From: Seiridium cupressi
Lineage: Eukaryota; Ascomycota; Sordariomycetes; Amphisphaeriales; Sporocadaceae
Reading direction: 5' to 3'
NCBI GenBank assembly: GCA_036674765.1
Contig: JARVKI010000059.1
Span: forward strand, 186,001 to 250,000
DNA length: 64,000 nucleotides
The notes below the pieces were generated by a model. That model was not told the DNA's origin. It searched no databases and was given only the letters and a program-made list of their open reading frames with translations. The position numbers and the translations under genes are program-made. Positions 1 through 12,117 of this stretch are shown in pieces (within the stretch, counting starts at the first letter, position 1; the number at the start of each line of letters is the position of its first letter).

Positions 1-53
1 TGGCCTGCTGCAAGCTCCTGCATTCATGGGTCATCGTGCTAATCGATTTACAG

Positions 54-1844
54 GAGCTGGATCTCGATGGGTTTCTGCACTACATGACCTCGCCTGCAGC
101 AAACGCTTTGGCACCGCCCTTGAGCGACGACTTGTCTTGGCCCTTGAGTAGCTACTTCATCAGTTCAAGCCACAATACGTATTTGACGGGCAACCAACTC
201 TACAGCAACTCTAGCACTGACGCGTACAAGAACGTTCTGCGGCGGGGTTGTCGCTGCATCGAGATTGATGTGTGGGATGGGGACGATTCTGACTCTGATT
301 CCTCCGAGGACGAGAGCAGTGACGAGGAGTATGCGCAGAAGGCGGCAATCAAGAAGGAGAGTCGCAAGCAGCAACTAGCCAAGAAAATACCCGGGTCAAT
401 TACCCGTCGTCTTGAGAATACATCCCTGGGAAGAAAGCTCGAGGGATACACCAACGACAAGCAGGCAGGAGTAACAGGAAGCACTGCAGTAGACAAAAGT
501 GTGCCTCAGACCGGGCCAACGCAACCGGACGCGGGCCTGCAGAAGAAATCATCAGGCCCGCAGGCTGTGGCTGTAGAACCCCGAGTTCTTCACGGCTATA
601 CACTCACCAAAGAGGTCTCCTTTCGCTCGGTCTGCGAGGCTATCAAGGAGAACGCCTTTGTAGTGTCTGATCTACCTCTCATTGTCAGTTTGGAAGTCCA
701 CTGCTCCGCCGCGCAACAAGAAGCCATGGTCAGCATCATGAGCCAAGTCTGGGCTGGATTACTATTGCCGCCCCCACCATCGAATGCAAAGATCCTGCCA
801 TCTCCAAGCGATTTGAGCGGGAAGATTCTGGTCAAGGTCAAATACGCCCCGCCTGGCCACGGGGGTGCTACCACAACAAGTGACCAAGATCGCCTGCCTC
901 CGGAGGCGCAGTCAGGTAATAGTAAAGCGGCGGCAAAGACAAAAGAGACGAAGCCCTCCAAGGTCATCCAGGCTCTCAGCCAGCTCGGCATATACACTCG
1001 TGGTGTTTCGTTCAAGTCGTTAAGTCAGCCGGAGGCTGAGATGCCCTCCCATATCTTTTCCCTGTCCGAGAACGGCGTCATGGAGGTCCACGAGAAACAA
1101 GCGCCCGATTTGTTTAAGCACAATCAGAATTACATCATGCGGACGTATCCTTCCGGAATGCGCATAGGCTCGTCAAACCTCGACCCTCCCGTCTTTTGGC
1201 GTAAGGGCATTCAGATCGTGGCACTGAACTGGCAGAAGTGGGACGAGGGCATGATGATCAACGAAGGCATGTTTGCAGGCACAGGAGGATACGTGCTGAA
1301 GCCTGAGGGATACCGCGGTAAGAAGCCGCTCGCGACAAGTGATGAGAAGCCCTTGACCACCACAACAGGCGACGTCGTGACTACCGCCTCCTCATCTCCG
1401 ATACTGAGCCAGACCTTGGATCTCCACATTACCGTGCTGGCAGCGCAGAATCTACCTCTCCCAGAAGAAGATGACAACCCCTCCAAATTCAAGCCGTACC
1501 TGAAAATTGAGATTCATACCGAGCCGCATCACACCCACCAACTCCAGTCAGGCAGGGCGAGTGAGGGCGAATACAAAGCCAAGACCAAGAGCATGAAAGG
1601 AATTGACCCAGACTTCAAGGGTGAAATCCTTGAATTCAAGGCAGTCGAGGGTGTCACCCCAGACCTTGCCTTTGTTCGATTCTTGATCAAGGATGATGAA
1701 TTCGGAAAAGACGACCTGGCAGCATGGGCGTGCATTCGACTTGATAGATTGAGGAGCGGATATAGGTTCATTAAGTTCATGAACAATCGGGGTATGGCAA
1801 GCGAGGGCGTCGTCCTGGTCAAGATCGAGAAGAAATTCTCCTAG
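54..1844 (+). CDS. Phosphoinositide-specific phospholipase C, 3' part (5' exons outside window)
   Basis: Hydrolyses PIP2 to diacylglycerol and IP3 at membranes (family knowledge). The X-box starts at once, with SSHNTYL carrying the first catalytic His, followed by CRCIEIDVWDG. An acidic, Ser-rich and then Lys-rich linker interrupts X before the second half (VLHGYTLTKEVSF, LIVSLEVHC). The Y domain follows (YPSGMRIGSSN, FWRKGIQIVALNWQ, GMFAGTGGYVLKP), then a C-terminal C2 domain (LDLHITVLAAQNLP to the end). Bases 1-53 look like the end of an intron: a gtgctaatc branch-like site, then tttacag, with the exon opening at GAG CTG GAT in frame. The first in-frame ATG near the edge is therefore probably intronic, and the N-terminus (EF-hand/PH region in this family) lies outside. 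It converges on the SNM1-like gene. Fungal delta-type PLC is a confident call; which paralogue it is cannot be told. Confidence 0.93.
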   Translation, partial: ELDLDGFLHYMTSPAANALAPPLSDDLSWPLSSYFISSSHNTYLTGNQLYSNSSTDAYKNVLRRGCRCIEIDVWDGDDSDSDSSEDESSDEEYAQKAAIKKESRKQQLAKKIPGSITRRLENTSLGRKLEGYTNDKQAGVTGSTAVDKSVPQTGPTQPDAGLQKKSSGPQAVAVEPRVLHGYTLTKEVSFRSVCEAIKENAFVVSDLPLIVSLEVHCSAAQQEAMVSIMSQVWAGLLLPPPPSNAKILPSPSDLSGKILVKVKYAPPGHGGATTTSDQDRLPPEAQSGNSKAAAKTKETKPSKVIQALSQLGIYTRGVSFKSLSQPEAEMPSHIFSLSENGVMEVHEKQAPDLFKHNQNYIMRTYPSGMRIGSSNLDPPVFWRKGIQIVALNWQKWDEGMMINEGMFAGTGGYVLKPEGYRGKKPLATSDEKPLTTTTGDVVTTASSSPILSQTLDLHITVLAAQNLPLPEEDDNPSKFKPYLKIEIHTEPHHTHQLQSGRASEGEYKAKTKSMKGIDPDFKGEILEFKAVEGVTPDLAFVRFLIKDDEFGKDDLAAWACIRLDRLRSGYRFIKFMNNRGMASEGVVLVKIEKKFS

Positions 1845-2115
1845 CTCTGATGGCAGCAGGAGGATCGCTGATCAGTTAACAATGTGATTAGATTAGACAC
1901 ACAAGAAGCGTATAAGCCCACTGGTGACTCTATTATGATCATCATAAGGTAGTGCAGAGTTTATACTGACCATATAACCAAGAGTTTCTACTCTCTGAGC
2001 CACTATTGCTCGCCTTTTCTTGTGGGGCCTGGAGGGCCAACCCACCTTTGAGCGACCGATCGAAAATCTGCTCAGAAGGAGAAGGTCGAGAAGTCATGTA
2101 CCAGTGCGGCCATCA

Positions 2116-4259
2116 TTACTGCCCTAGCTCTTCATCCAACTTGGTGTGATGATCTGTGGTCGATATCAAGGTGATTGGCAGCCATTGCGAGTCCTCAAGC
2201 ATCCCATCAGCTGATTGAAATGCCCGAAGTCGGGTCTCATACGCTCTCTCTGTCAACACAGATCCTTGAGAATCACCTTGGATATCTAGACCTTCCCCCC
2301 TTTCACCAATTTCAGCTTCTTGAAAGTCTTCATAATCACGTTTGTATGATCTCGCTGGGTCGCTATCCTCGGACTCTGATGAATAATCTGTCGAGGAAAT
2401 CGAGATAACCTCGACATCTGCTGTGGGTTTCTGAGATGGGTGACTTGGAGTCGTTGTTTGCAACTTCGATGCTTTGGTAGATGTGTTTGTTGTAGGCGGG
2501 CTACCAGGAGACCGTTCCAGACTGGATATCGTAATAACCGAACTTGTAGTGTGTTGTGTATCATCATCTACCACATCTCGTGGAGGTTGTGCGCTTTTGT
2601 TTCCCTGCTCGATAAGGCTCTGGACGATATCGTCGTGCTCAAAGATATCACTGGAGCAGCAAGGGCCAAAGACCTTCCGCATCGTGATCCCACGCTCTTC
2701 CCAGTGAGATACGTCGACAGTACAGGGCCAGATATCCTTGGGCTTGAAGGTCTCTATTAGATGTCGCAATTCAGGGCACGATGAATGTCTCGCATATGGA
2801 AAGGTGATTCGATTTGGCAATGGCTGGTCAGCGTTTGGAGGTGTTGGGCGCCCGGTAAGTTGCTTCTTCTGTGCTCCTAGAGTCCGCACCATAGACCAGA
2901 GAATGCTCTTGAGACTTGTTTGAACGTCTTCTGGGAAATCCTGGATCGTCGATTCCTTTTCTGATTGATCATTGGCGACCAACAGCAGCAGCAATGCCTT
3001 CATCTGATTCTTCACAGTCGTAGACAGGTCTTGAGCCTCGAATATCCTGAGATTGTGAGCCATGAACTTTACGCCGACGAAGTTGACTCAACTCACATTT
3101 GCAGAAGTGGCTGAATATTCTCGACTGTCAGCTCCCCGAGATCCAGCTCTTGTTTCAAGTCACCACTTCCGCCACCGAGGCCAATTTCCGTGATTTCTCG
3201 ACCATCTGGAAGATGTGTGACGATTGGTTGAATCCAGACAATAGGTTTGCTCTTCATGACGGAGCATGTAGTGCCTTCCTCGCAAGAATGGATGCGAACG
3301 TTCTCGTCTAGCGTCAAACAACCCTCATGGCGATTGTTCCCACAATTAAATCCGACAAGGTATGGTGCTTCCTTACTGAAATGTAGTTGCGAGGCCGATC
3401 GGTCCGACGAGGTTTTAGCTACGAGTGACTTGTAGACACCCATCTTGTAAGTGTCTACATGAATCTATCCATTATCAGGACGACTGTAGCAGTTCCTGTT
3501 CGCGGATAGCTTGCCTTGGATTCGAGAGCTCTCGATAGTGCAGTCCAGACGTCTTCATACCCATAGGTCCACGCCTGCATGCAGAACACAGTCTCGTCTG
3601 GATAGTCCGACACCTTGGAGAGAAGCTCACGCAAGCCTTCTGCTTTGGTTGGAAGGACATGGTCATTCAGCATGGAGGTGTCGAGATAGATGCGATCCAG
3701 AGTCCTCAGGCCTGAAGAGTATTCCACGAGGCTGGGATTCCTCGCAATACTATTGACCCACCAGGGTTCACTTCTGATGTCCCCCGTATAGAGGATTGCC
3801 CGACCGGTGCCCTCGATTACTCGAAGAAACTATCAGCCCGGCTGACTTGAAGACGCCCACATGCCAGAACTCACAGAACATCACAGCTCCAGGACAATGA
3901 TTGGCATCGAGAAGGGTGACTCGGATGTGATTGCCGGCTTCTAGCTCCAAGGCAGTCGGGGTCTCGAGGGGAATCGGTTTCAGAAGCGACTTCAGATGCG
4001 AGTAAGTCCGGACTGGAGCTTCCTGCAGGCCCAGGGCATATGCTATGCGGCTGGGCCGCTTTTCCAGCTTCAGCAAGATCTCCCGAGTTGCCGCTGAGCC
4101 GTAGACAAATGGCGATTTGAGAGCCTCTAGGCCAGCTAAGTGGTCACTATGGACATGACTTAAGAAGCATGCCAAAGGCGGATGGCGACCAGTGCGCTGT
4201 CGGAAGAAGTCGATGGCTATGCCAGGAAATTCATATACTACGCCGTTAAAGGTAGACAT
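2116..4259 (-). CDS. SNM1/PSO2/Artemis-type DNA repair nuclease (metallo-beta-lactamase, beta-CASP)
   Basis: The nuclease family processes DNA ends and interstrand crosslinks. The gene has four exons on the minus strand: 4259-3875, 3819-3515, 3464-3097 and 3046-2116, summing to 663 codons (662 aa). Motifs join across each junction: FLSHVHSDHLAGLE (HxHxDH), LDANHCPGAVMF then LIEG, ILYTGDIRSEPW, and in the CASP part a joint giving ESK-IHVDTYKMGVY. The C-terminal third (exon 4) is Ser/Pro/acid-rich and not recognised. Introns are 55, 50 and 50 nt. The second begins GC (AAG/GCAAGC) rather than GT, and protein continuity supports that GC-AG splice. Artemis-like and PSO2-like members are not separated here. 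It is transcribed toward the PLC gene, with 271 bp between the stops. Confidence 0.9.
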
Positions 4260-5270
4260 CTTGGTGCGCTGCAGTCCGTGGTCTCGTAAGACACATGATG
4301 AGTCGCAAGTACACTACAGGGCAACTGGTGATTGCGTAGTAGTGGGAAGTTGTGCAATTGTCCCGAAAGAAAAACGAGCCCAAATTGTAGAAAAGATCGA
4401 ATAGCAGATTCCAGGTCGCGAAGCATTCTTTACGAAGTTGAAGTTGCGTGAGCTTGATTCCAGGTTGTCTTGGGGATTGATGAAGACGGCGGGGGTGGAG
4501 CATTGATGGCTCTAAGGTGCATTAATGTAGGTTGCAACACCCGCTGAAGCCGCCTGCAAGGTGTACTGAGCCATGTCAAAGTATGCCTTAGGTATGATGT
4601 ATGCGACAGTAGGAACATGGCTAGTCTGAGCGACTGGACGAGCTCACATTAGTATAGAAATATGCGCCCGTGTATTGCGACAAGCAAAAGGAGGGGATCG
4701 GCATGTTCAATTGCTCCATCACAATCCCTCCTAATGTGGTAGTTACGACTTCGTCATACGTCCTGACGCTAAAGCCACAGCGCACATTCTGGCATATCTG
4801 TAACCCGAAGTCCCCGCCAATTTGGCGTTAAGTTGAACTGTGTACAAGCCCAGCAAAAAGGTACTGATTGTGGCTACGGTACGGGCAACACAAAGTCAAT
4901 TTCCAACCAGTTTGCGCTCCTCTGCCCACTAGTAATCGCCAACGTCCTCTGCTCCTGTGTCGCACAATCTGGCTAATGGCTATCAAACTGTAGGCCATAT
5001 AGCACACACGTTGCTCACGTCCATGAGACTTGGCCCGTTCATCAAGGTGCAGTCTTGAATTGGTGGTGGTTCACTAGGAAGCAGCACGGTGGAAGTTTAG
5101 AATATGCCTTTTCCGATTAGCAAAGCCTACAACCATTACATTCTACAGTCGTTTTGTGGAGATTCCGGATGATGAAACTCATGTTCCTCACGTACATTCT
5201 TACCGCATCAAAATTGATTAGGCTTTTCTCAGTGCCGTTGTTCATTAATTCGCATTTGAACATCGTATAT
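4260..5270. other. Intergenic, no gene seen
   Basis: About 1 kb between two minus-strand genes. It holds the presumed promoter of the SNM1-like gene and the 3' flank of the next gene. Only short unsupported frames were found. Confidence 0.6.
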
Positions 5271-6718
5271 CTATTCCCCAACAGCACTCAGTCCTGAACT
5301 ACTGCGTTTCTTTAACTTTCTCCTCTCACGAGGCGATTCAGACACATCGTCCACTATTTGAGTAGATGACCTATTCGTCGCCTTGTTTATGAGATTGCCA
5401 ATTCGGCTACTGGACCTTGGCTCACTACCATAGGAGCTGCCAACGGGTTTCCGTGTGAAGGGAGATGTCTGCTGGAACCCTCCATCGTCGGATTGGGAGC
5501 CTGCAGCTGGTGCATGAGAATAGTGTTGCTCATTCGGTGGGAGGACATCGTCTTGATGATAGAATCGTCCATTGGCGATTTCGAACCGACCAGCCTCAAT
5601 TGCTGCTTGATCTTTTTCCGTTATCTCTCTCCTGCCGGTGTGCCGATCGACTGACGCATTCAAGGTTCCTCGAAGTGTTTCTGCAGCGCCCTAGTGCGAC
5701 GAGTTAGTACATCGCGCATGGAGCTTCCAATGTGTCGAGAACAACTCACATGAATACCAGCAGCAGCAGCCTTGAGGTTACTCAGCGTAGAACCTGGATC
5801 ATGTGGAGAGGTCAAGCTGTTTTGCTGTCGTTGCCGCTCAATCTCTTGCGGCGGCTGATTGCGACCAGGGTAGGAGAAGTTCTGGTTTCTTGCCGGAGAT
5901 TGTGAGGATTCCCTGTTTTGGAACAGAGGCGGGGGAACCGTATCATCCACCACAGCACTCTCCGGGAATGATTGCCTATGAGAACTACGTCTTGGAATCG
6001 ATGGGACCCTCTCAGGTGGTGCTTGTGGAGAGATGGGATCTCGTGGTGGAATGACACGACGCCCAGGTGTTTCCGAGCTTCTACGTGGTCTTGCTGACGG
6101 CTCGTCAGCTATTGTGGCTGTTGCCGCACCTGCCCCAGGAGCTGCTGCGACCGGATCGTGCGTTGGTTCCTTAATGTCGACTGGTGACTCGTTGCTAACC
6201 GTTGGCAACTCCGCGGCATTGTTCGGTTCCTCGACGGTTGTGATACTGCCATTTGCGTTGGTAATCGTGGTCGTCGTAGTCGTTGTAGTTGTCGTCGTCG
6301 TAATGGTCTGCCCTGTGGCTGGGTTTGTCTTGGTCTCTCGTCTGATGGTCGGGCTCGTGTATGATGTTGGCCCCTCGCCCGATGTGCTGGGTTCTGCTTG
6401 TTCGGCTCGAGAGTTGACGGTGCCGAGCCCGTTTGGATTCGTTCCAGAATTCATGGTGCTTGGCCCACTCTGGTCGGCTCGAGAATTGATAGGTAAACCA
6501 GTGGTGCTCTTTGAGGCGTTGGATATATCTCCTTCGGTCCTCATCGAGCTAGTAGGCTCGCTGCCACCATATGTCGAGTCGTCGTTCGAGAATCCAGCGT
6601 TATTAGAGTTTGCTGGAGCGGCCTCTCCGCCCTTCAGCTTGTCCCTGGAGAACACTTTCCACACATTACGCTTCTCTTTGGTTTGCATCGTGGTTTGACT
6701 AGTTGGGTCACTCATCAA
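5271..6718 (-). CDS. Conserved fungal hypothetical protein, low complexity, 462 aa
   Basis: Two exons, 6718-5750 and 5690-5271, sum to 463 codons. The 59-nt intron has GTGAGT, a perfect TACTAAC branch site and CACTAG, and joins GIH to GAAETLRGTLNASVD. That GETLRGTLN-S-VDR block recurs in fungal hypothetical proteins as I remember them. The rest is disordered: Ser/Asn/Pro/Thr-rich, with a run of consecutive Thr near residues 145-155 encoded by mixed ACN codons (plus-strand complement about 6265-6300). There is no signal peptide or membrane segment. The C-terminus is basic with KLKKRSSS. The start is the ATG before MSDPTS. Function unknown; the conserved core and clean intron make it a real gene. 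Confidence 0.82.
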
Positions 6719-8711
6719 GTTGCGTACGAACTTGATTGTCGAGAAAAGACATGCAACTGAGCATTCGCATCATTCGAAAAGGCGATCAAGTAATAACAGC
6801 TCTAGTAATCAAACCGGTTATCGGCAACCGTACGCTTGGAAGGGGTTCAATCAAGCTAATCCCCATGCTGATGATGACGGGGAGTATGATGTCACCCGTC
6901 TCCCCACATTGTCGTGCCCACTCTCGATAACGTTTATCTGGTCTATTTCTATCCGGGTTCTTGTATTCCATAGGCAGGCCCCAGTGATGCGCGCATTACA
7001 TCACATGGAATAGCCTCATCTCGCTGACTATCTAGGAATGGCTTTCTCCATGGAAATCATGGAGGACTATGCATAACATGACGCATACCACTTTTAGCTC
7101 TAATACACGCTGCTACCAGCCGCGTGGGTGGGGTGTTGGACATATCAGGTAACCTTAAAATGAAGGATATAGTGATACCAAAAGTGATGAATTCTAATTT
7201 AAAGTTTCTTTGGTTCCACCAGCCGCCAACGTCTGTGCCTTGCTCTCAATGTGCTGAATTACAGGCACCAGCACTCATGATGCTGAGACCGTTTCGCCTA
7301 TGCGGTGGCACTTCCAGAGCCCCAGGCTTTAAGGATAGAGCGAGTGACGTGGAATCCCCGTGGTATCACTTGCTTGGCTCATCTCTTATATACTCTAGAG
7401 AGGCCAGTGGAAGAACTTGAGGGTATCCCTTGATGAGTTTCACATATGTGACTCAAGTTTCTCTCATTGGGCCTTTTGGCTGAACAACATTGTGCGTTTT
7501 TTTCTGCTACGTCAATACGGCCTTGGGGACCTAACCCATTTTAGATGGTTTATCTAGTTGGACCATGAGTACCCGCAATCGCAATTGCTTTGCGACAATG
7601 TGATGGTGAACGAGAACCACCTTTACTTCCCACGTTTTTGAATTCACCTACGAAATGTCAAGACGTTCTTTCGGTGCGACTGCAGCAAAAATGATGATCT
7701 AGCTTCGATGCTTTAATTTAAATTTTTTTTTTATTTTAATTTTTTTTTTTTTTTAGCTCTTAGCGTAAACGCTCAACGGGCATTGACTGGAACCTGTATC
7801 TGATTATAAATGTCGACCAGATTTCAACAACACCAAGCATGGCCAGAGGCCGGATTTTTGTCAGAGCTTTGTTGGTGACCAACAGACGGTCGCATAGTCG
7901 AACGACCCGATTTCGACGGCATGGCAATAGTGATGCCGAATTGATTGTTTCACCTCGGAGGGTAGCGCATATATGTAGGTATTGGAAACGCGCCCGCGCA
8001 ACAAGCTACGATTGTACTAGTTCTGCCGAAGGCGGCGTTGTGCCATGGGGGCGCCCATGCAAACCCTTGACAAAAGTTCACGACAGACAGCGGCACATGT
8101 GGGCCCAATCGCTTGGTGCTTCAAGTTGAGGAATGGAATCTAACATCCACGCCTGTCTCGCGCTCAAGCGATCCTTGCTTGGCTTGGTTGGGTGGTGAAG
8201 TATCACGAACACTCGGCCGTCTCGGGATCTATGTCCAAACACAGATGTCGAGCGCTAGGAACTATCGAGCTAGACGACCAGCGGCCTGACCAATTTGGGA
8301 ATCACTCATCTAGATGACGATTGTGCCACCCATGTAGTGTGAGGTCTCGTGTCCTGCACCCACGACAGGCTTTCCAAAAGCTGGACTATAATATATCACC
8401 GCACCATATTCTTCGGCGTGGCACTCTAGGAAAAGCATGTGAACCGACAGTCTGGGACCAGCTTTTATTCATGCGCGACCGATAAGCCGGGGACTGAGGT
8501 CGTGATTGTTGTTCTCCCCACCGTCCCATGGTTCGACTACCTACCTAATCGGGCAAACCCTTGCTTATCAGCATTCCAAGTCCGTCACCCACGCGTTCGA
8601 CTCTCGGTTAAGAATAACCTGGATCCTGTCGCCTCGTGGCATCGATGAATGGTGGCTTTCAATCATACGCAAACCCCAGAACGTGGAGATGTTCACCAAC
8701 CGAGCATCAAA
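6719..8711. other. Intergenic, 2 kb, AT tract
   Basis: No gene supported on either strand; frames are short and not protein-like. A nearly pure A/T stretch at 7711-7755, with long T runs, interrupts it. It lies between divergently oriented genes, so promoters of both may be included. Confidence 0.55.
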
Positions 8712-9895
8712 ATGAGTGACTTATGGCGAGATGAAGAATATGGTCTTATAGCAGACAAGGTCTGTTGGGGGATATTCTGCTTGACCAGCGGTAAGTGAAA
8801 CAATACTGACTGAATGACATTGCTGCGATAATCACTGATAAGACCTCGGCGTAGTAATTGTCTTGCTTCGACTGTACTGTCGTGCGCGGACCGGCCGAAA
8901 GTTCCTCGGTGCCCTAGGGCTCGACGATCTAGTGACCTTGGTCTGCTTGATGATCATCCTTTCAGCTTGCATCCTAACAACTATTGCCTCCGGATGGGGT
9001 CTGGGAAAGCATTTCGCCTCACTCGACGAGGAGCATCAGGTACAAGCAATGAAGTACAATGCTGTTATCGACGCTGTAATCATATGGAGCTTCTCCACGC
9101 CAAAGTTTGCCATTGTGTTTCTCCTGAAGAGGATATTGAACCACGGGAGGAAGACAACTGTGCTATTCTGGACTCTCGTTCTGATAGGGCAAGTCGCCAT
9201 TCTCGCAACTTCGATCTGGGTATTCAAACAGTGCGATCCCATCGACTACCAGTGGGAACAGTACAGACATGATGACGCAGTCACCGGAACCTGCGCACCA
9301 GTCAGCATACTGACGGGCATTGGATATTTCGGATCGTCCTATTCGGCTTTCCTTGACGTATTCTTCGCCCTCTACCCAGTACCATTCGTCATGAGGCTGA
9401 GGATGCCGCTGAAAAGCCGTATATCGATTTCTCTGTGCCTCAGCCTCGGTGCAGTCGCATGTGTTATATCAGTATACAAGTTGAGCATTATCGGTACGGC
9501 ATTTGCTCTCATGGGAGATGACCCCACTTGTGAGTCAGCAGTCTTGAAGCCTTTTGAGGAATTACTCACACGCAATTCTAGTTCCAATTCCATACCTGAA
9601 TACACTGGGCCTTTCTGAGGCCTGTGTTCTTATCGTATGTGGCTCTCTGCCGGCCCTGGGCCCTCTGTTCCGTTCAGTCAAACGCAAGGTTAGCAGAACC
9701 GGGTCCAATGGCAGTCGGTCTTATCAGACCTACGTCACGAACGACAGTCATCTTAGGTCACAGAATGGGTGGACCCGCATTGATGAGCAGAAGCGACATG
9801 ACCCCGATGCCGTACTTGTTGGGCCTGCTCTAAATGACGATGGAATTCAACTTACACCAGTCGATCCTGCAAGGAGCAGACACGCATCCTATTGA
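8712..9895 (+). CDS. SAT4/PTH11-like seven-helix integral membrane protein, 359 aa
   Basis: Three exons, 8712-8790, 8843-9529 and 9582-9895, total 360 codons. Introns of 52 nt have GTAAGT/GATAAG and GTGAGT/TTCTAG. The first exon supplies a short N-terminus (MSDLWRDEEYG...) and the start of a helix. Membrane helices follow: DDLVTLVCLMIILSACIL, an Ala/Ile segment ending in FAIVFLLKRIL, LVLIGQVAILATSIWVF, and SISLCLSLGAVACVISVYKL. The LDD and CDP(I) region and the final helix LSEACVLIVCGSLPALGPLF fit the fungal rhodopsin (SAT4) domain, in which DPT is followed by the seventh helix. The C-terminal tail is polar and cytosolic. These proteins are often receptor-like, but ligands are unknown for most. 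No neighbour suggests a role. Confidence 0.85.
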
Positions 9896-11257
9896 TGACC
9901 GCAGCTCTATTGGTAGATGAAGACACATCTATCAGGTGGTTGATAAGTTGTTGATCACCATCTGAGTACGTCCCATCTTTCCTGTAGAATTCCGCTTCTA
10001 CTATTGCCGCTCTCGCAGCAGCTGATGAAGGGTCACAGCCACTCCACTCAACCAAGACATGGGGATGCAGCTGAAATCCGATCTGCAGAAGAAGCCAAAC
10101 ATTAGAGAACTTGACTAACAAAGTCTAGCTTTAAAATGAGCTTGTCGTTGCCGAATGTTCATAGTCCAGGGGCACTGAATATGCACTGACGTTCAAATGC
10201 GGTTGGGGCTGTGTACCACTTCGCACATCATCTTCAATTTTGCCCTGAAACTCAGCGGGAGTGTGATTCTGGCATTGCCAAAAGCTCCCCCCAGGACAAA
10301 GCGAGGCTGAAGTATAACACAACTAATCCATGTCAAAATCGCATTTTCTAACCTGAATTAGCGACAGTCTGCTGATTACTCCGGCGTCGTAATGACCATG
10401 CAGGTAATCGCTGTATTGATCTTTGCAGCTTCTGACCACTCGTTCTGCTGGCTTTGCACGGGCGAAAGGGCGCTGTAAGATTCATCGGCCATTTCCGGTG
10501 TCGCAGAACGTCCGCCTGGCTGTTGCAACTCAGAAGATTTCGCGGTTTACCGGAATTCAGTGATTACAGGCCCATCCGACAAGATCCATGAGGACGTATT
10601 CGACAAGACCTGGAGCCATGCGTTTGCTCAAGTCACCTTCATGTCGCAACATGTCAGCCATATGCGAGGGTCGGCGTTGAAAAAGCTATGCCGCAATCCA
10701 AGGATCATGGTGCAGCCTGCCAGCTAGAGCGCTCCCTAGGGGAGTAGACTGCATTGAGGCTGTTGGACACCACGGAAGAGAAAAGGCGGCTATCCTGGTA
10801 TCCTTCATGTTCCGAAATACTGGGTGTTATGAGGCGGCAGAAAGCAAATGGAACAGACTGGTCAGATGTCTTCTGACGATTCGTAGATCCGGAAAAAATC
10901 TGATATTGCCACCTTACAAAGACGCACTGCGGAATCCCTAAGCGAACTAGATCGGGCGCGAGATGATCTCTTAGATGAATATCAGTTGCAATCTGACCTT
11001 GAATGCGAACGTCCAAGCCAGTCACATCAGGTTCTCGTAGTGGTGTTGACCCTGGGTGCTTCGTGGCCTCCAATCCTTGATGATGGAATCAATCTTGAAA
11101 GCCGCAGACAAGACGATAATGGACATTGAGGATGTGGAGTCACTTTGGGGGGAAAGCACTGCTGGGAAGACCTTGCTGTGAACGACAAACCAAACTCGGG
11201 ATGAAGAGTAGTCATCACAGCACCTATTAGCCATATGACTGTCCCAATGAATACCAT
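9852..11257 (-). pseudogene. Decayed multi-exon gene of unknown family (uncertain)
   Basis: Several minus-strand blocks look coding but do not join into one frame. A block with SMSIIVLSAAFKIDS and DWRPRSTQGQHHYENL is followed by a good 56-nt intron (AT/gtgact...ctaag/A) leading to IDHLAPDLVRLGIPQCVF. Next comes SVPFAFCRLITPSISEHEG through ERSSWQAAP. There the frame breaks and continues as ILGLRHSFFNADPRIWL in another frame, as after a 1-nt loss. Further pieces include KRMAPGLVEYVLMDL and a last one (9852-10121) with HPHVLVEWSGCDPSS. I do not recognise the family. It could be a live gene whose introns I misplaced, but the frame change without splice signals favours decay. The end overlaps the 3' end of the SAT4 gene. 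Confidence 0.3.
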
Positions 11258-12117
11258 CTCTACTGGATAACGAGTGATTGAGTGTTTCTAACTTACATGG
11301 TAGTACGGCGGCTCTTTTCTCTTATGCTGGGATGGTCTAGCATTAGGCTACGTTTCATAATGAGAATATGTGTAACCTTTTGTCTGTTACTTATAAGGTG
11401 TGGCTCTTTGTTACTGCCAAATGTCCCGCCCCCCCCCCCCCCGGCCCGTCACTTTGTTTATGATAATAGATATATATCGGCGTACCGATCAGACCTAAAA
11501 GGATAAAAGCAACATGTTTTTCCAGTTCACTAATCTAAGTCTAGGTTGACAATTTTGGCGGCAAATCCGGGTGTTGGCTTATAAACTAAAATCGCAAGGT
11601 TAATGCAATTCTAGCTCGGGGCCCTGGCAAAGTAAATAGAATGGTCTGGTCGCTCTATGTTGTGTATTGCGAGAGTGACCGCTTCAGATGGTGTGATTAA
11701 CTCGTTTTTCATAATCATGGGATACCCTTATTACAACTCCCTCACTGTAATCCCTAATTTTCAATTGAAAGGTGATTTATTTAAACTGAACCATTAGCAT
11801 TGTCCTGCACTTCCTTTAAAGCTTACTTATTAGTGACCCACGGACTACACTGTACTGGTGCTGAATGCGGAAACGGCATATTAATTTCTTTGTTTTAGGA
11901 CCAGTTTCTTTTTGTCATTTCAATCTATCAAGTGACGGCATTTATACATAACTGATCTTGTTATTTACTTACACGACCGTGTTGTTCTTTCGTTATTACG
12001 CTTATACCCTACTACATCCTGCTGATGCCGTATAGGGATCGACGACTCTATCGCAGCGAACATATTTCCACGCTTAGCCGTAAACGCTGCCCTCATTAAG
12101 GGAAGGTATAGCCAGTA
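11258..12117. other. Intergenic, AT-rich, with a 14-nt C run
   Basis: No gene supported. It holds a homopolymer of C at 11429-11442, then A/T-rich sequence leading to the orphan ORF, whose own base use is similarly A/T-biased. Confidence 0.5.

Noticed and set aside
165..1822. Long minus-strand frames opposite the phospholipase C gene
   Set aside because: They lie wholly antisense to a strongly conserved coding sequence and have no motifs.
6033..6698. 221-codon plus-strand frame rich in Val
   Set aside because: Mirror of the Thr-rich, low-complexity exon on the other strand; the Val run is the antisense of the Thr run.
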